The position numbers and the translations under genes are program-made. The notes under the pieces are model-generated. The model did no database searches. It had not been told where the DNA came from and was given only the letters and a program-made list of their open reading frames with translations. Below, one piece after another: positions 54,015 through 62,557 of a DNA stretch of 64,000 bases. The stretch comes from Chloroflexota bacterium (GTDB lineage: Bacteria; Chloroflexota; Dehalococcoidia; Lucifugimonadales; Lucifugimonadaceae): assembly GCA_029262735.1 (NCBI GenBank), contig JAJCYY010000114.1, forward strand, positions 1-64,000, written 5' to 3'. Numbering within the stretch: the stretch's first letter is position 1; each line of letters opens with the position of its first letter.

Positions 54015-56261
54015 ATGACCCAGCAAAACGACGCAAGCTCACCTCCAACCCCTGGCAAGAAACCGCCGATGGCAAGACTGACTGAAAAGCCTAGCCTTGC
54101 ACTCTCCGCCCTCGGTGTTGCGTCGCTCGTAGCGCTCATAGCCCTCATCTTTGTTCACCTTGACCACGATCGATCCACACGGTCAACTGCGCGGACGGAC
54201 GGCCAGGCGCGCCTGGAAAGCGCAACAGGTCTGGTCGACCGGCAACTCGCAGCCCTCAAGTCCAACGTGCAGGGAGTGGCCGATCTCATAAACAGCGGCA
54301 CACTGGAGCAGGCTGGCCTGAATGCCAATCTGCAACAGCGGCTTGCGAGCAATCCGGATTTCTGGAGCATTGGCGTCGCATACGACTTCGATGGCAGGGG
54401 AATCGACTACGACTTCAACGCCGCCGGTCCTGAGGCCGCAAACTCGACGCCGTACTTCAACAGTCCGGGCGGAGAGGTAACGTTTTCACCGTTCCCGTAC
54501 GACTACTTTGTCCGAGACAAGAACGACGCGGACTATCTGCGGGGCTGGTGGTTCCGTGACGGTCTCACCAAAGGTCCCCACTGGACCGGCGCCTACTTCG
54601 GCAACACCAGTCGTCGCATGATCGCTGAGTTCGTGTCCCCATTCGCGCACCCGGACCCTGGCTCAGACCCGCTTCCCGCTCCAACCGGCGTGGCGCTCGG
54701 CACCTACACGCTAGAAAGCCTTAACTCCGACGTCAGCTGGTTGGACCTCGGAGCCTCAGGCTACGGGTTGATGCTCGCTGGAAGCGGGCAGTACGTGATC
54801 CATCCCATCCCTGAGTACTGGCTGCAGGGCAGGACCGTTGAAGATGTGGTCAGTGCCACCGGCGGATCTTCAGAAGACAACGAGATTCGCAGAGCTGCGC
54901 TCGAAACCGTTGTGACCGAATCCGGGAAGGGAAACCGGGGCTTCGTCGACTACGTGGATGAGATCACCGGCCGCGACGCCTGGCTGTTTTACGAGCCTGT
55001 GCCGACGACGGGCTGGACGCTCGGGTACGTGCTGATCAAAAGTGAGGCGCTCGGCTCCGATCCTGTCGGCAGGCGGCAGATGATGGGCATCGGCACGGCA
55101 GGATTGCTGCTCATTTTCTCGATACTTGCAGTTGCGTTCCTGGCGTTCGGTCCGGGCGCGTGGAGACTGTGGGGACCATCGCTCGCCTTTGCTGGTATGA
55201 GCGCCGTCGGCATCGCTCTCATCTGGACCGTCACGACCAGCTATGGCGGAGAGTCGGCGACGCTCACGGACGGTAGCAGCCTGCGCGGGATAGTGGATGA
55301 TTTCGAAGAGAATGTCCTGGCAACGAATCCTGATCTGTCCTCCAACGAGATCTTCGCCGGTGTCTTCGTGAACACTGTTGAGTTCCAGGACGACAATGTC
55401 ATGGTCTCCGGCATCATCTGGCAGCGTTATCTTGACCGGCTTGACCTGGAGATCCCGCCCGGCTTCACCTTCCCGGATGACCTCGGCTCAACCACGCTCG
55501 ATGTTGCATACGACAGGGTCAGTGGACTTGAGCGAACCGTCGGCTGGAGGTTCAGGACAACGCTCCAGACATCGATGGACTTCTCAAAATTTCCATTCGA
55601 CTCGGAGGATGTTTCTCTGCGCCTGCGGCATAGAGAGTTCGACAAGCCGATCGTCCTGATTCCCGACATTCCGCAATACGATCTCATAGTTCCAGTGGCC
55701 AGACCCGGACTGGAAGACAACTTCTCGGTGAACGGCTGGACGGTTGACCGTAGCTTCTTCAACTACACGACGACCAGCATCAACTCCCGCTTTGGCATTC
55801 CGGACTTTTCCCGGGTTGGCATAGCCCCGGAGTTGAGGTTCAATGTCAGGCTGAAGCGAGACTTCCTGAATGTCTTCATATCCCGCATGCTGCCGCTGAT
55901 CGTCGTGTCGTTTCTGTTGTTCGCCGTACTAATGACCGTCTCGGCTCATCCGGAACGTAGAACGGTGTTCGGCACCATGACCGCCAACGTCCTCGCATTC
56001 GCCGGTTCGCTCATGTTCGTCACAATCGTCGGCCACAACGCGCTCCGGTCCGCCCTGAGCTCATCGCAGATCATCTACCTGGAGTACTTCTACTTCGTGG
56101 CGTACTTCTCCATCCTCGCCGTTGCGGTCAACTCAATTCTCATCAATTCGGGTCGCGGAGGCGCTCTACTCTCCCGCGGCGACAATGTATTTGCAAGGCT
56201 GAGCTTCTGGCCACTGGTAACCGGTGCGGGATTCCTGATCACCTGGGCACAGTTCTTCTAA
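54015..56261 (+). CDS. Cache sensor fused to pentameric ligand-gated ion-channel-like module
   Basis: The 748-residue protein has TM1 (~28-49), an extracellular dCache-like sensor (~50-350; DYLRGWWFRDGLTKGPHWTG and WLFYEPVPTTGWTLGYV are typical), two TM helices (~361-385, ~390-410), an extracellular beta-sandwich, and four C-terminal TM helices. In the sandwich FSKFPFDSEDVSLRL (~522-536) matches the invariant FPFD-x-Q loop of Cys-loop/pro-loop receptors (Gln is Glu here; no Cys pair). M1 starts SRMLPLIVVSFLLF (~627) with the conserved Pro, M2 follows ERRTVFGTMTANV, M3 contains YLEYFYFVAYFSILAVAVN and M4 ends the protein. It may couple ligand binding to ion flow. Confidence 0.75.
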   Translation: MTQQNDASSPPTPGKKPPMARLTEKPSLALSALGVASLVALIALIFVHLDHDRSTRSTARTDGQARLESATGLVDRQLAALKSNVQGVADLINSGTLEQAGLNANLQQRLASNPDFWSIGVAYDFDGRGIDYDFNAAGPEAANSTPYFNSPGGEVTFSPFPYDYFVRDKNDADYLRGWWFRDGLTKGPHWTGAYFGNTSRRMIAEFVSPFAHPDPGSDPLPAPTGVALGTYTLESLNSDVSWLDLGASGYGLMLAGSGQYVIHPIPEYWLQGRTVEDVVSATGGSSEDNEIRRAALETVVTESGKGNRGFVDYVDEITGRDAWLFYEPVPTTGWTLGYVLIKSEALGSDPVGRRQMMGIGTAGLLLIFSILAVAFLAFGPGAWRLWGPSLAFAGMSAVGIALIWTVTTSYGGESATLTDGSSLRGIVDDFEENVLATNPDLSSNEIFAGVFVNTVEFQDDNVMVSGIIWQRYLDRLDLEIPPGFTFPDDLGSTTLDVAYDRVSGLERTVGWRFRTTLQTSMDFSKFPFDSEDVSLRLRHREFDKPIVLIPDIPQYDLIVPVARPGLEDNFSVNGWTVDRSFFNYTTTSINSRFGIPDFSRVGIAPELRFNVRLKRDFLNVFISRMLPLIVVSFLLFAVLMTVSAHPERRTVFGTMTANVLAFAGSLMFVTIVGHNALRSALSSSQIIYLEYFYFVAYFSILAVAVNSILINSGRGGALLSRGDNVFARLSFWPLVTGAGFLITWAQFF

Positions 56262-56426
56262 CCTCGGCTCTTCAAGCCGAAAAATCGAACTGTGCTATCA
56301 GCAATCGCCCCCGTCGCCTCTCCCCAAACGGCTGGGATTGCGTAAGAATGACGCAGTAACACTGCGTTTATTCAAGGCGGGCTCCGACCACACCCCGGTT
56401 CCGTCAAAATCGATCCAGCTTTTCAC

Positions 56427-57182
56427 ATGCCATCATCACCACCGCGCATCACGATCACCCCCCCTTTGGAGGCGCTTGAGCCGGGAACACCGGTGACCCT
56501 GACCGCAGAGGTGTTCAACGCCTCCGAGATCGTGGAGGAGTTCGCCATCGATGTCGTTGGCGCCGAGGGACGCTTCCGTACAACCGTTTCACCGGGAGAA
56601 CTGGACCTGTTTCCCGGGACGGCAGGCAGCGTCGAGGTGACAGTTGACGTTCGGACCCTCTACTCGGCAGCCGCCGGTTCGCACAAGATAGGCATTCGGG
56701 CTATCCCGGCCACCTCGCCTGAAAGCTCAAGGGTGGATGAGGCAATCATCGAGGTGCTGCCTGTCGCCGAGGTGTTGCTTGAGGCGCACCCACAGATGGC
56801 GCGCGTCGGCAGAGCCGGAGCGTTCGTGCTTGTGGCCCGCAACCGCGGCAACAACAACGTCAATGTCGAGTTTTCAGGTACAGATCCTGAGGGCGCCGTG
56901 CATTTCGATTTCGACCCACCGGGACTGATAATTCCCCCCGGTGAAGAGGTTTACACCGTTGCTCAGGCGCGTGGCAGCAGGCCGATGGTTGGCCAGGATG
57001 CTCAACGCTCAATCACGTTTCGTACAGTGACACCAGATCCGGACGCGCCGGAAGTGCTGTCCGACGTAGTCATGCTTCAGCGCGCCTGGCTGTCCGGCAT
57101 CTTCACAACCATATTCGTGCTGGTGATAGCGGCAGTCCTATTCGCCATAACGTTCCTAGTGGTGGACGCAATCCGAAAATAG
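56427..57182 (+). CDS. Ig-like repeat protein with C-terminal membrane anchor
   Basis: The 251-residue protein has two Ig-like (NEW3/CARDB-type) domains: ITPPLEALEPGTPVTLTAEV plus VEVTVDVRTLYSAAAGSHKI, then HPQMARVGRAGAFVLVARNR plus FDPPGLIIPPGEEVYTVAQA. A C-terminal TM helix (GIFTTIFVLVIAAVLFAITF, ~225-244) ends in a short basic tail. No signal peptide is present, so it may be tail-anchored, with the domains inside, or use a non-classical route. It follows the sensor-channel gene by 165 bases on the same strand. Confidence 0.65.
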   Translation: MPSSPPRITITPPLEALEPGTPVTLTAEVFNASEIVEEFAIDVVGAEGRFRTTVSPGELDLFPGTAGSVEVTVDVRTLYSAAAGSHKIGIRAIPATSPESSRVDEAIIEVLPVAEVLLEAHPQMARVGRAGAFVLVARNRGNNNVNVEFSGTDPEGAVHFDFDPPGLIIPPGEEVYTVAQARGSRPMVGQDAQRSITFRTVTPDPDAPEVLSDVVMLQRAWLSGIFTTIFVLVIAAVLFAITFLVVDAIRK

Positions 57183-57207
57183 GCGCGCTGGCGAGAAGCA
57201 TTATTTG

Positions 57208-57510
57208 TCGTTCGGAACTTGATTGGCTTTGTATTATTCCATCTCCCTTGATCGGGTGCCCATTGGGCGCGGGGCAAAGAGAGAGAGGGTGAAAGCCTTC
57301 GCCATCCTGAGCTTGTCGAAGGGTGTCATCCCGACCGCAGCGGAGGGATCTTACCGAGCACGGGACTGAGCCTGCTCAATCGAGCAATGCACGAACTACG
57401 CTACCGTCCATGTGAGATCGCCGGAAGATTCTGAATCAAGTTGGCTCCGTTGACATCATCGTTAGATGCCTTGTGGAGGCTGTATTTCTCCCTCCCTGAT
57501 AGGGAGGCCT
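57208..57510. repeat. composite intergenic repeat (element arm, modules B and A)
   Basis: The region starts with a degraded element arm (GTCGTTCGGAACTTGATTGG, 57208-57227), followed by module B (GTCATCCCGACCGCAGCGGA through GATTCTGAATCAAG, 57325-57442). It ends with a stretch (TTGGCTCCGTTGACATCATC through GTGGAGGCTGTATTTCTCCC, 57441-57507) that is the reverse complement of 32378-32435. It lies at the left edge of the AT-rich island. The rest of the gap up to 57787 holds no gene I recognise. Confidence 0.7.
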
Positions 57511-57787
57511 AAGTAGTCAATACCGCACGAAGGCAATCATAACCGTCACTCGGTCAAAATTGAGAGCACACTTGGCCGTCCGCTGGCGACGAATTTGCAA
57601 CCGAGTTGGTGAAATTCAGCGGCACGGAACACAGGGAGTACTTCTTAGCGATTCGCTGACTGATAGTACCCATCCGTCCGGATTCTGTTCAATCCTCCGC
57701 GCATGCTGCGCTATCATGCCAAACGAACGCGTACAGCCGCGGATTGCCGACTGTCAAGCAAGATAACGGTCATGCGGTGCTTGAAAT

Positions 57788-60700
57788 ATGCGCTATAACG
57801 CCTTCATCTCCTACAACCATACAGCGAGCAAAACATTTGCTTCTGTATTCCAAAATGCAATCCAGAAGTTCTCGAAACCTTGGTACCGCCTCAGGGCCGC
57901 TAGGTTGTTCCGCGATGAGGCGAGCCTCCATCTGACTTCCGAGCTTTGGCCGACGATCGTAAATGCACTCAATGAGTCTGAGTACTTCTTACTACTTGCT
58001 TCTCCCAGGGCAGCAGCATCTCATTGGGTGAACGAGGAAGTGAAGTGGTGGTTGGCGAATCGGGATGCCTCTAGGCTTTTGATCGTACTCACAGAAGGAC
58101 GGCTGCAGTGGGATCCATCGACCAATGACTTTGACTGGCCGAACACGGACGCTCTCCCCGACGCAATTAAGGGTGCGTACCAGTCAGAGCCGTTTTGGTA
58201 CGACCTTGTCGAAGTTGTAAATGGACCGGAGGTAATCGACGACCCGAGATTTCAAGATGCCGTCGCGACTTTCGCCGCAGCGATACACAACCGGCCCAAA
58301 GATGAGTTGATTGGTGAAGACCTGAAGCAACATCGCCGCACCAGGCGAATCGCAATGACGGCAGGTGTGGCTCTCGCTCTCCTAAGCGCAAGCGCCGTAG
58401 TAGCAGCGACGTTCGCCCTACGAGAAAGCAGTCGGGCTAATGCAAATGCTGATGATGCCCGACGGAACGAAGCAACCGCGATCGCCGCCCAAGGAACCTC
58501 GGACGCGAACGCCGCCCAAGCTCTCGCAAACTCGAATCTTGCTGCCGCCAAAGCGGTTGAGGAATCCAATCAACGGCGAATCGCGGAAACCCAAACTGCT
58601 TTGGCGCTTGTGGAACGGGATCGCGCAAACGAACAGACGGAGTTAGCTAATGAAGAGCGTAGCAACGCCATCAGGCGCGCAAAGATCGCCACTTATCAGC
58701 GACTCAGCAATCATGCCCGGACGGTTGGCCCTCTCGAACGAACTCTTGGGACGCTATTGGCGATAGAGGCGGTAAAGATATCTATGGAGGTGGGCGATCC
58801 CGACCCGGTAGCCGTTGATGCCCTGAGATGGAACCTTGCTGAAATAGGAGGTTTAGGAAGTCCTGGGCACGCCGGACCAGTACGTGGAATCCGCTGGTTA
58901 CCCGATATGGCCTCCTTTATCTCGTGGTCTGCGGACTCTATAAGAAGCACATGGATTGACGGCACATCCATGGGTTCGCAAGTCATATTTTCTCGAGAAG
59001 ATCTCGAGAAATCTATTTCGCAAGTTGCAGTATCCCCAAGCGGCCAATGGTTAATAGTAGGGCTACTCGACGGTACACTGCATATGTGGGAACTGACTTC
59101 TGAGTCTTTGCTCGGTGCTCACTACGCATTTACGAATCACACTACCGAAATTCGCTCACTTAGATTTTCTTTTGACGAAGAATTTCTTGTATCGATATCT
59201 AAAGATCAGCTTCTGATTTGGAGCAATATCGTAACCGGAATGACTTCTCCGAGGCTTACAACCCTATCCGGGTTTAACGATACCTTAACAACCGTTGCGA
59301 TCGATCATCTCTCCAAGCGCATCGCCACCGGAGGTTCTAACGGCGAACTCATTATATGGGACTTAGACAGTCCGGAGAAGGTTGCAGCAGCGACAGGTAT
59401 AGTCAGCCACGATTCCGCAATTCGCAATCTTTGGTTCAGTCCTGATGCTCAATGGTTATTGTCAAATGAAGATTTTTCCGACGAGGTGAAGATTTGGAAT
59501 GTTTCGCCAAACAGTGACCCGGTAACTGACTTAGTTTACGACACAGGCTTGGGAGGGCCCATTGATAGTAATATCGGATATGTTAGCGAAATATTTTTCG
59601 ATCCTGAACGTCTTGGCCTAGTGACGCTCGGCCAGAATATTTCTTCATGGTCATGGCCTCCGCCCGATGTATCGCCTGCGCCCAATGCATTTCCAAATGC
59701 TATGTCGGTCGAAGTGGCAGCCATAGATGGCAAGTTCTTGTTCCTATCGGGTGACACTGATCGAGAAAATCTGATAACCATCATTGATCTCTATGATTGG
59801 CATCTGTCTTCTGCCTCTGGCTTCGCTCCGGACCCTCACTACCGCGTACTAGAAGGACACGATGCGCCAATCAGTACCTTAGATGTATCGGACGGAGGAG
59901 AGTTCTTAGCTTCGGGAGACGATGACGGGTTTGTTCGCATTTGGGAATTGCGGAAGGCTGGTGACCCTTCCGAACCTTTAACATTATGGAGTCACGGGCT
60001 GAGAGGCCACTTTCTATCACTAACTCCCGACGGTTCCGCGTTGATTGCGGGAGATGAAGGTTTCCAATATTGGATCTTGGAAGATTTATCTGAAGGTCGG
60101 ATTGAAAGCCAAGATCCCCGATCTGTGCCTCGAGTGTTAGCTGGCGTAACCGTTCCGCGGAGTTATATTACAACGGCATTAGCGTGGATAGATAATAAAC
60201 GTTTTCTGGCAGAAGGAAGAACAAATGGCGAAGTGGCTCTATGGGATGCCCAGGCGATCGTTGGCTCTGCTCCAATAACTGAAATTCTCGGGCACAATGC
60301 TGCAGTCACAGAAATCGCGACTAATCGCGATGGCAATATGCTTATAACCGCGGATGAAGATGAGATCGTGCGAATATGGACGATTCAACGCGACGGGAAC
60401 TTAGTACCACATGGGAGTATCTCTGCGCATAGACGCTCAGTCTCCGCGGTGGCGATTGGACCGAATAGTCATTACGCAATTACGGTCTCCGGAGAGGACA
60501 ATACTAAAATCTGGGATATCTCAGACACGGATAATCTGAGTCTGTTCCGAGAACTGGAAACAAAGTTCGCTCCTACGGCTGCCTTCAGCCCTAATGGCAC
60601 TTATTTAGTCGCGGATAACTGGATCGCGGAAACTCGACGCATAATTGACTCTTCTGAGAGTGATGGACGGGTTGAAATATCACGAATACCGGCTAAGCGA

Positions 60701-61174
60701 TTGGAATTTAGCCCTTCGGGCAGATGGTTGGCCTGGGTTAAGGGAATTCAGGCTCAGAAGCGGAACGACTTTATTTTGATCGACCTGCATCTTGGTGTGG
60801 ATTCGATTCAACAGTTCTCACTGGCGGGCCACACCAAGAATGTGGTTTCAGTGACCTTTAGTGAGGATGAACAATTTATGGTATCTTTTGCCGAAGATGA
60901 GGTTCCACTACTGTGGGACCTACAGGCCCGCAGATTCACCAGCCCGGTAGGCTTATACGGCCATACTGACTCAGTTTTGAGTGCATATTTTGACCCTGAT
61001 GGTGAGTGGGTGGCGACGGGGGCGTCAGGTGGGGCGGTAAGGCAATGGGCTCTTGGTATCCATAATCTAATCGACAAAGCATGCGCGGTAATCGGTCGTA
61101 ATATGACTCAGGACGAATGGAACAGATTTTATCTAGAAAAAGAATATGCCGAGACCTGTCCAGGCGTTCCGTAA
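57788..61174 (+). CDS. TIR - transmembrane - coiled coil - WD40 protein
   Basis: The 1128-residue protein starts with a TIR domain (YNAFISYNHTASKTFASVFQ, ~3-22; LASPRAAASHWVNEEVKWWL, ~70-89; Glu84 fits the catalytic NADase Glu position of TIR proteins). A TM helix follows (~188-211), then a coiled coil (~213-300; Ala/Asn/Glu-rich) and WD40 repeats from ~350 to the end (for example IRSLRFSFDEEFLVSISKDQ, ISTLDVSDGGEFLASGDDDG, VVSVTFSEDEQFMVSFAEDE). The sequence is visibly more AT-rich than the rest of the window. TIR-WD40 proteins may be immune or signalling NADases; no partner enzyme is present. ATG start, weak ribosome-binding site. Confidence 0.85.
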   Translation: MRYNAFISYNHTASKTFASVFQNAIQKFSKPWYRLRAARLFRDEASLHLTSELWPTIVNALNESEYFLLLASPRAAASHWVNEEVKWWLANRDASRLLIVLTEGRLQWDPSTNDFDWPNTDALPDAIKGAYQSEPFWYDLVEVVNGPEVIDDPRFQDAVATFAAAIHNRPKDELIGEDLKQHRRTRRIAMTAGVALALLSASAVVAATFALRESSRANANADDARRNEATAIAAQGTSDANAAQALANSNLAAAKAVEESNQRRIAETQTALALVERDRANEQTELANEERSNAIRRAKIATYQRLSNHARTVGPLERTLGTLLAIEAVKISMEVGDPDPVAVDALRWNLAEIGGLGSPGHAGPVRGIRWLPDMASFISWSADSIRSTWIDGTSMGSQVIFSREDLEKSISQVAVSPSGQWLIVGLLDGTLHMWELTSESLLGAHYAFTNHTTEIRSLRFSFDEEFLVSISKDQLLIWSNIVTGMTSPRLTTLSGFNDTLTTVAIDHLSKRIATGGSNGELIIWDLDSPEKVAAATGIVSHDSAIRNLWFSPDAQWLLSNEDFSDEVKIWNVSPNSDPVTDLVYDTGLGGPIDSNIGYVSEIFFDPERLGLVTLGQNISSWSWPPPDVSPAPNAFPNAMSVEVAAIDGKFLFLSGDTDRENLITIIDLYDWHLSSASGFAPDPHYRVLEGHDAPISTLDVSDGGEFLASGDDDGFVRIWELRKAGDPSEPLTLWSHGLRGHFLSLTPDGSALIAGDEGFQYWILEDLSEGRIESQDPRSVPRVLAGVTVPRSYITTALAWIDNKRFLAEGRTNGEVALWDAQAIVGSAPITEILGHNAAVTEIATNRDGNMLITADEDEIVRIWTIQRDGNLVPHGSISAHRRSVSAVAIGPNSHYAITVSGEDNTKIWDISDTDNLSLFRELETKFAPTAAFSPNGTYLVADNWIAETRRIIDSSESDGRVEISRIPAKRLEFSPSGRWLAWVKGIQAQKRNDFILIDLHLGVDSIQQFSLAGHTKNVVSVTFSEDEQFMVSFAEDEVPLLWDLQARRFTSPVGLYGHTDSVLSAYFDPDGEWVATGASGGAVRQWALGIHNLIDKACAVIGRNMTQDEWNRFYLEKEYAETCPGVP

Positions 61175-61395
61175 TTGGTGGTTCATTGCAGTGACGGCAA
61201 CGGTCAGGCGATTCCTCTCTCACTGCGTGTGGGTCATCCAACCAAGCGAAGGACCGCCGGCCGAGCGGGGTCTCGACCTGCTGAAACACGCGTTGAATGT
61301 ACGGGCGACCCCATGAGCTTCGGCTCGGCCAGTCTAGGTTGTTCTAAAAACACCTGTTTGCTTAACTGGTCTGTTACAAGTCAACGCTGGCAATC

Positions 61396-61986
61396 TTAAT
61401 CCACGGTCTGGGTTTTCTTAACACGCTGTGACACCGCAGCTGGCGAGATCCCGAGCTCGCGAGCAGCGCCGCGCACCCCCGACCGCTTAACTGCATCCTC
61501 CAGACGACGCTGACCAACTTTGCGGGGGCGTCCGAGTCGTTTGCCTTCTTTGCGGGCGCGTGCAAGGCCCTCTTTAACACGCTCGCTGATGAGATCTCCC
61601 TCGAGCTCAGCAATGGCACCCAACGACGTGATGAAATACTTTCCAAGCGCTGTCCTGGTGTCTATGTCCTGAGTGGTCGAAGCGAACCGGACTCCCCGTG
61701 CTTCCAGTGACTCGAGGACCATTCGCATATCCGGAACAGACCTGAATGCCCGATCGATCCGAACGACGGCCACAACATCGATCCGGCCTGCTTTGACGTC
61801 ACGCATCATGCGCTGCCAGCCCGGTCGATTCAGGTTCTTACCGGTCGCATAGTCTGAAAACTCGACTGTTTCAAAGCCCTGACGCACGGCCCATTCGCGG
61901 AGGACGATGAACTGGTTTTCAGGATCCTGCTCCTTGTCGCGGGTGCTAACCCTTGCGTAGAGCGCCGCGCGCTTTCCGGGACTCAT
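61396..61986 (-). CDS. serine recombinase (resolvase/invertase family)
   Basis: The 196-residue protein has the catalytic Ser in AALYARVSTRDKEQDPENQ (~7-25), the DVVAVVRIDRAFRS arginine motif (~69-82), GKYFITSLGAIAELEGDLIS (helix E, ~114-133) and a C-terminal helix-turn-helix (GARELGISPAAVSQRVKKT). This is the small resolvase/invertase class, usually recombining short sites or helping mobile elements. Its position next to the primase and TIR genes marks a mobile element. No attachment or res site was identified; 61175-61395 shows nothing I recognise. Confidence 0.9.
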   Translation of the reverse strand: MSPGKRAALYARVSTRDKEQDPENQFIVLREWAVRQGFETVEFSDYATGKNLNRPGWQRMMRDVKAGRIDVVAVVRIDRAFRSVPDMRMVLESLEARGVRFASTTQDIDTRTALGKYFITSLGAIAELEGDLISERVKEGLARARKEGKRLGRPRKVGQRRLEDAVKRSGVRGAARELGISPAAVSQRVKKTQTVD

Positions 61987-62083
61987 TTAGATTCTGATGA
62001 TTCCCGGAGCAGTTGTCGGCAGGCCTCGCAACATAGTTCAGACTCGGCTTGCTCGGACGTTGGACCCGGTCCGACTCCCCGGT

Positions 62084-62557
62084 TCATATCTGATCCTCAC
62101 ATCCTCGAACGTGTCCTCCACCAAGGACCTTCACCCGGTGAATCAGGTTGAGACTATCTATCCCAGGACTACCCTCGCTATCTGGGAAGAGCATCGCCAA
62201 TTCATCGACGGTATAGGCCGCAATGCCTCGCGGAACGCGCTCTGCATCCTCACTCGCCCGGCAGAAAGCGATGAGATCTTTTAGCACGCGACTCCAGAGC
62301 AGGACATATCCCGTTCTTTCGGCCTCAGCTTCCAAGTTCTGGATTCGTGAATCCGAAGGCTGTATCGCTCTCAACACATCTGTTTCGTACCGTTCGCGGT
62401 AAAGAGCGGCGAGGATGGTCCCTTTGTTCCGACGCAGTGCCTCCCGATCATGATCGGTGAGTGCGCTACCTGGGTGGCAGACTATGTCGCCGGCTTTAAC
62501 CGTCAGGTCAATCCCCTTTTCACGAAGACGTTTCACCAACAACTCAGCAGTTGGCAT
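62084..62557 (-). CDS. TubC-like N-terminal domain protein of mobile element
   Basis: The 157-residue protein begins with ELLVKRLREKGIDLTVKAGD and ALTDHDREALRRNKGTILAA, which matches the TubC-N-like docking/DNA-binding domain common in plasmid and phage proteins next to primases. The remainder (~70-157) is not recognised. Its ATG overlaps the stop of the upstream primase gene (TGATG), with GAGGTG 6 nt upstream, so the two are translationally coupled. Confidence 0.65.
   Translation of the reverse strand: MPTAELLVKRLREKGIDLTVKAGDIVCHPGSALTDHDREALRRNKGTILAALYRERYETDVLRAIQPSDSRIQNLEAEAERTGYVLLWSRVLKDLIAFCRASEDAERVPRGIAAYTVDELAMLFPDSEGSPGIDSLNLIHRVKVLGGGHVRGCEDQI

Noticed and set aside
56262-56290. 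Terminator after the sensor-channel gene
   Set aside because: TCGGCT-cttca-AGCCGA is a short stem followed by an A-run, not a U-run, on the coding strand, so it does not fit a terminator for the plus-strand gene.
57560-57766. Small open frame in the gap before the TIR-WD40 gene
   Set aside because: The 68-codon frame lacks a ribosome-binding site and similarity I could name; it may be leftover sequence at the island border.
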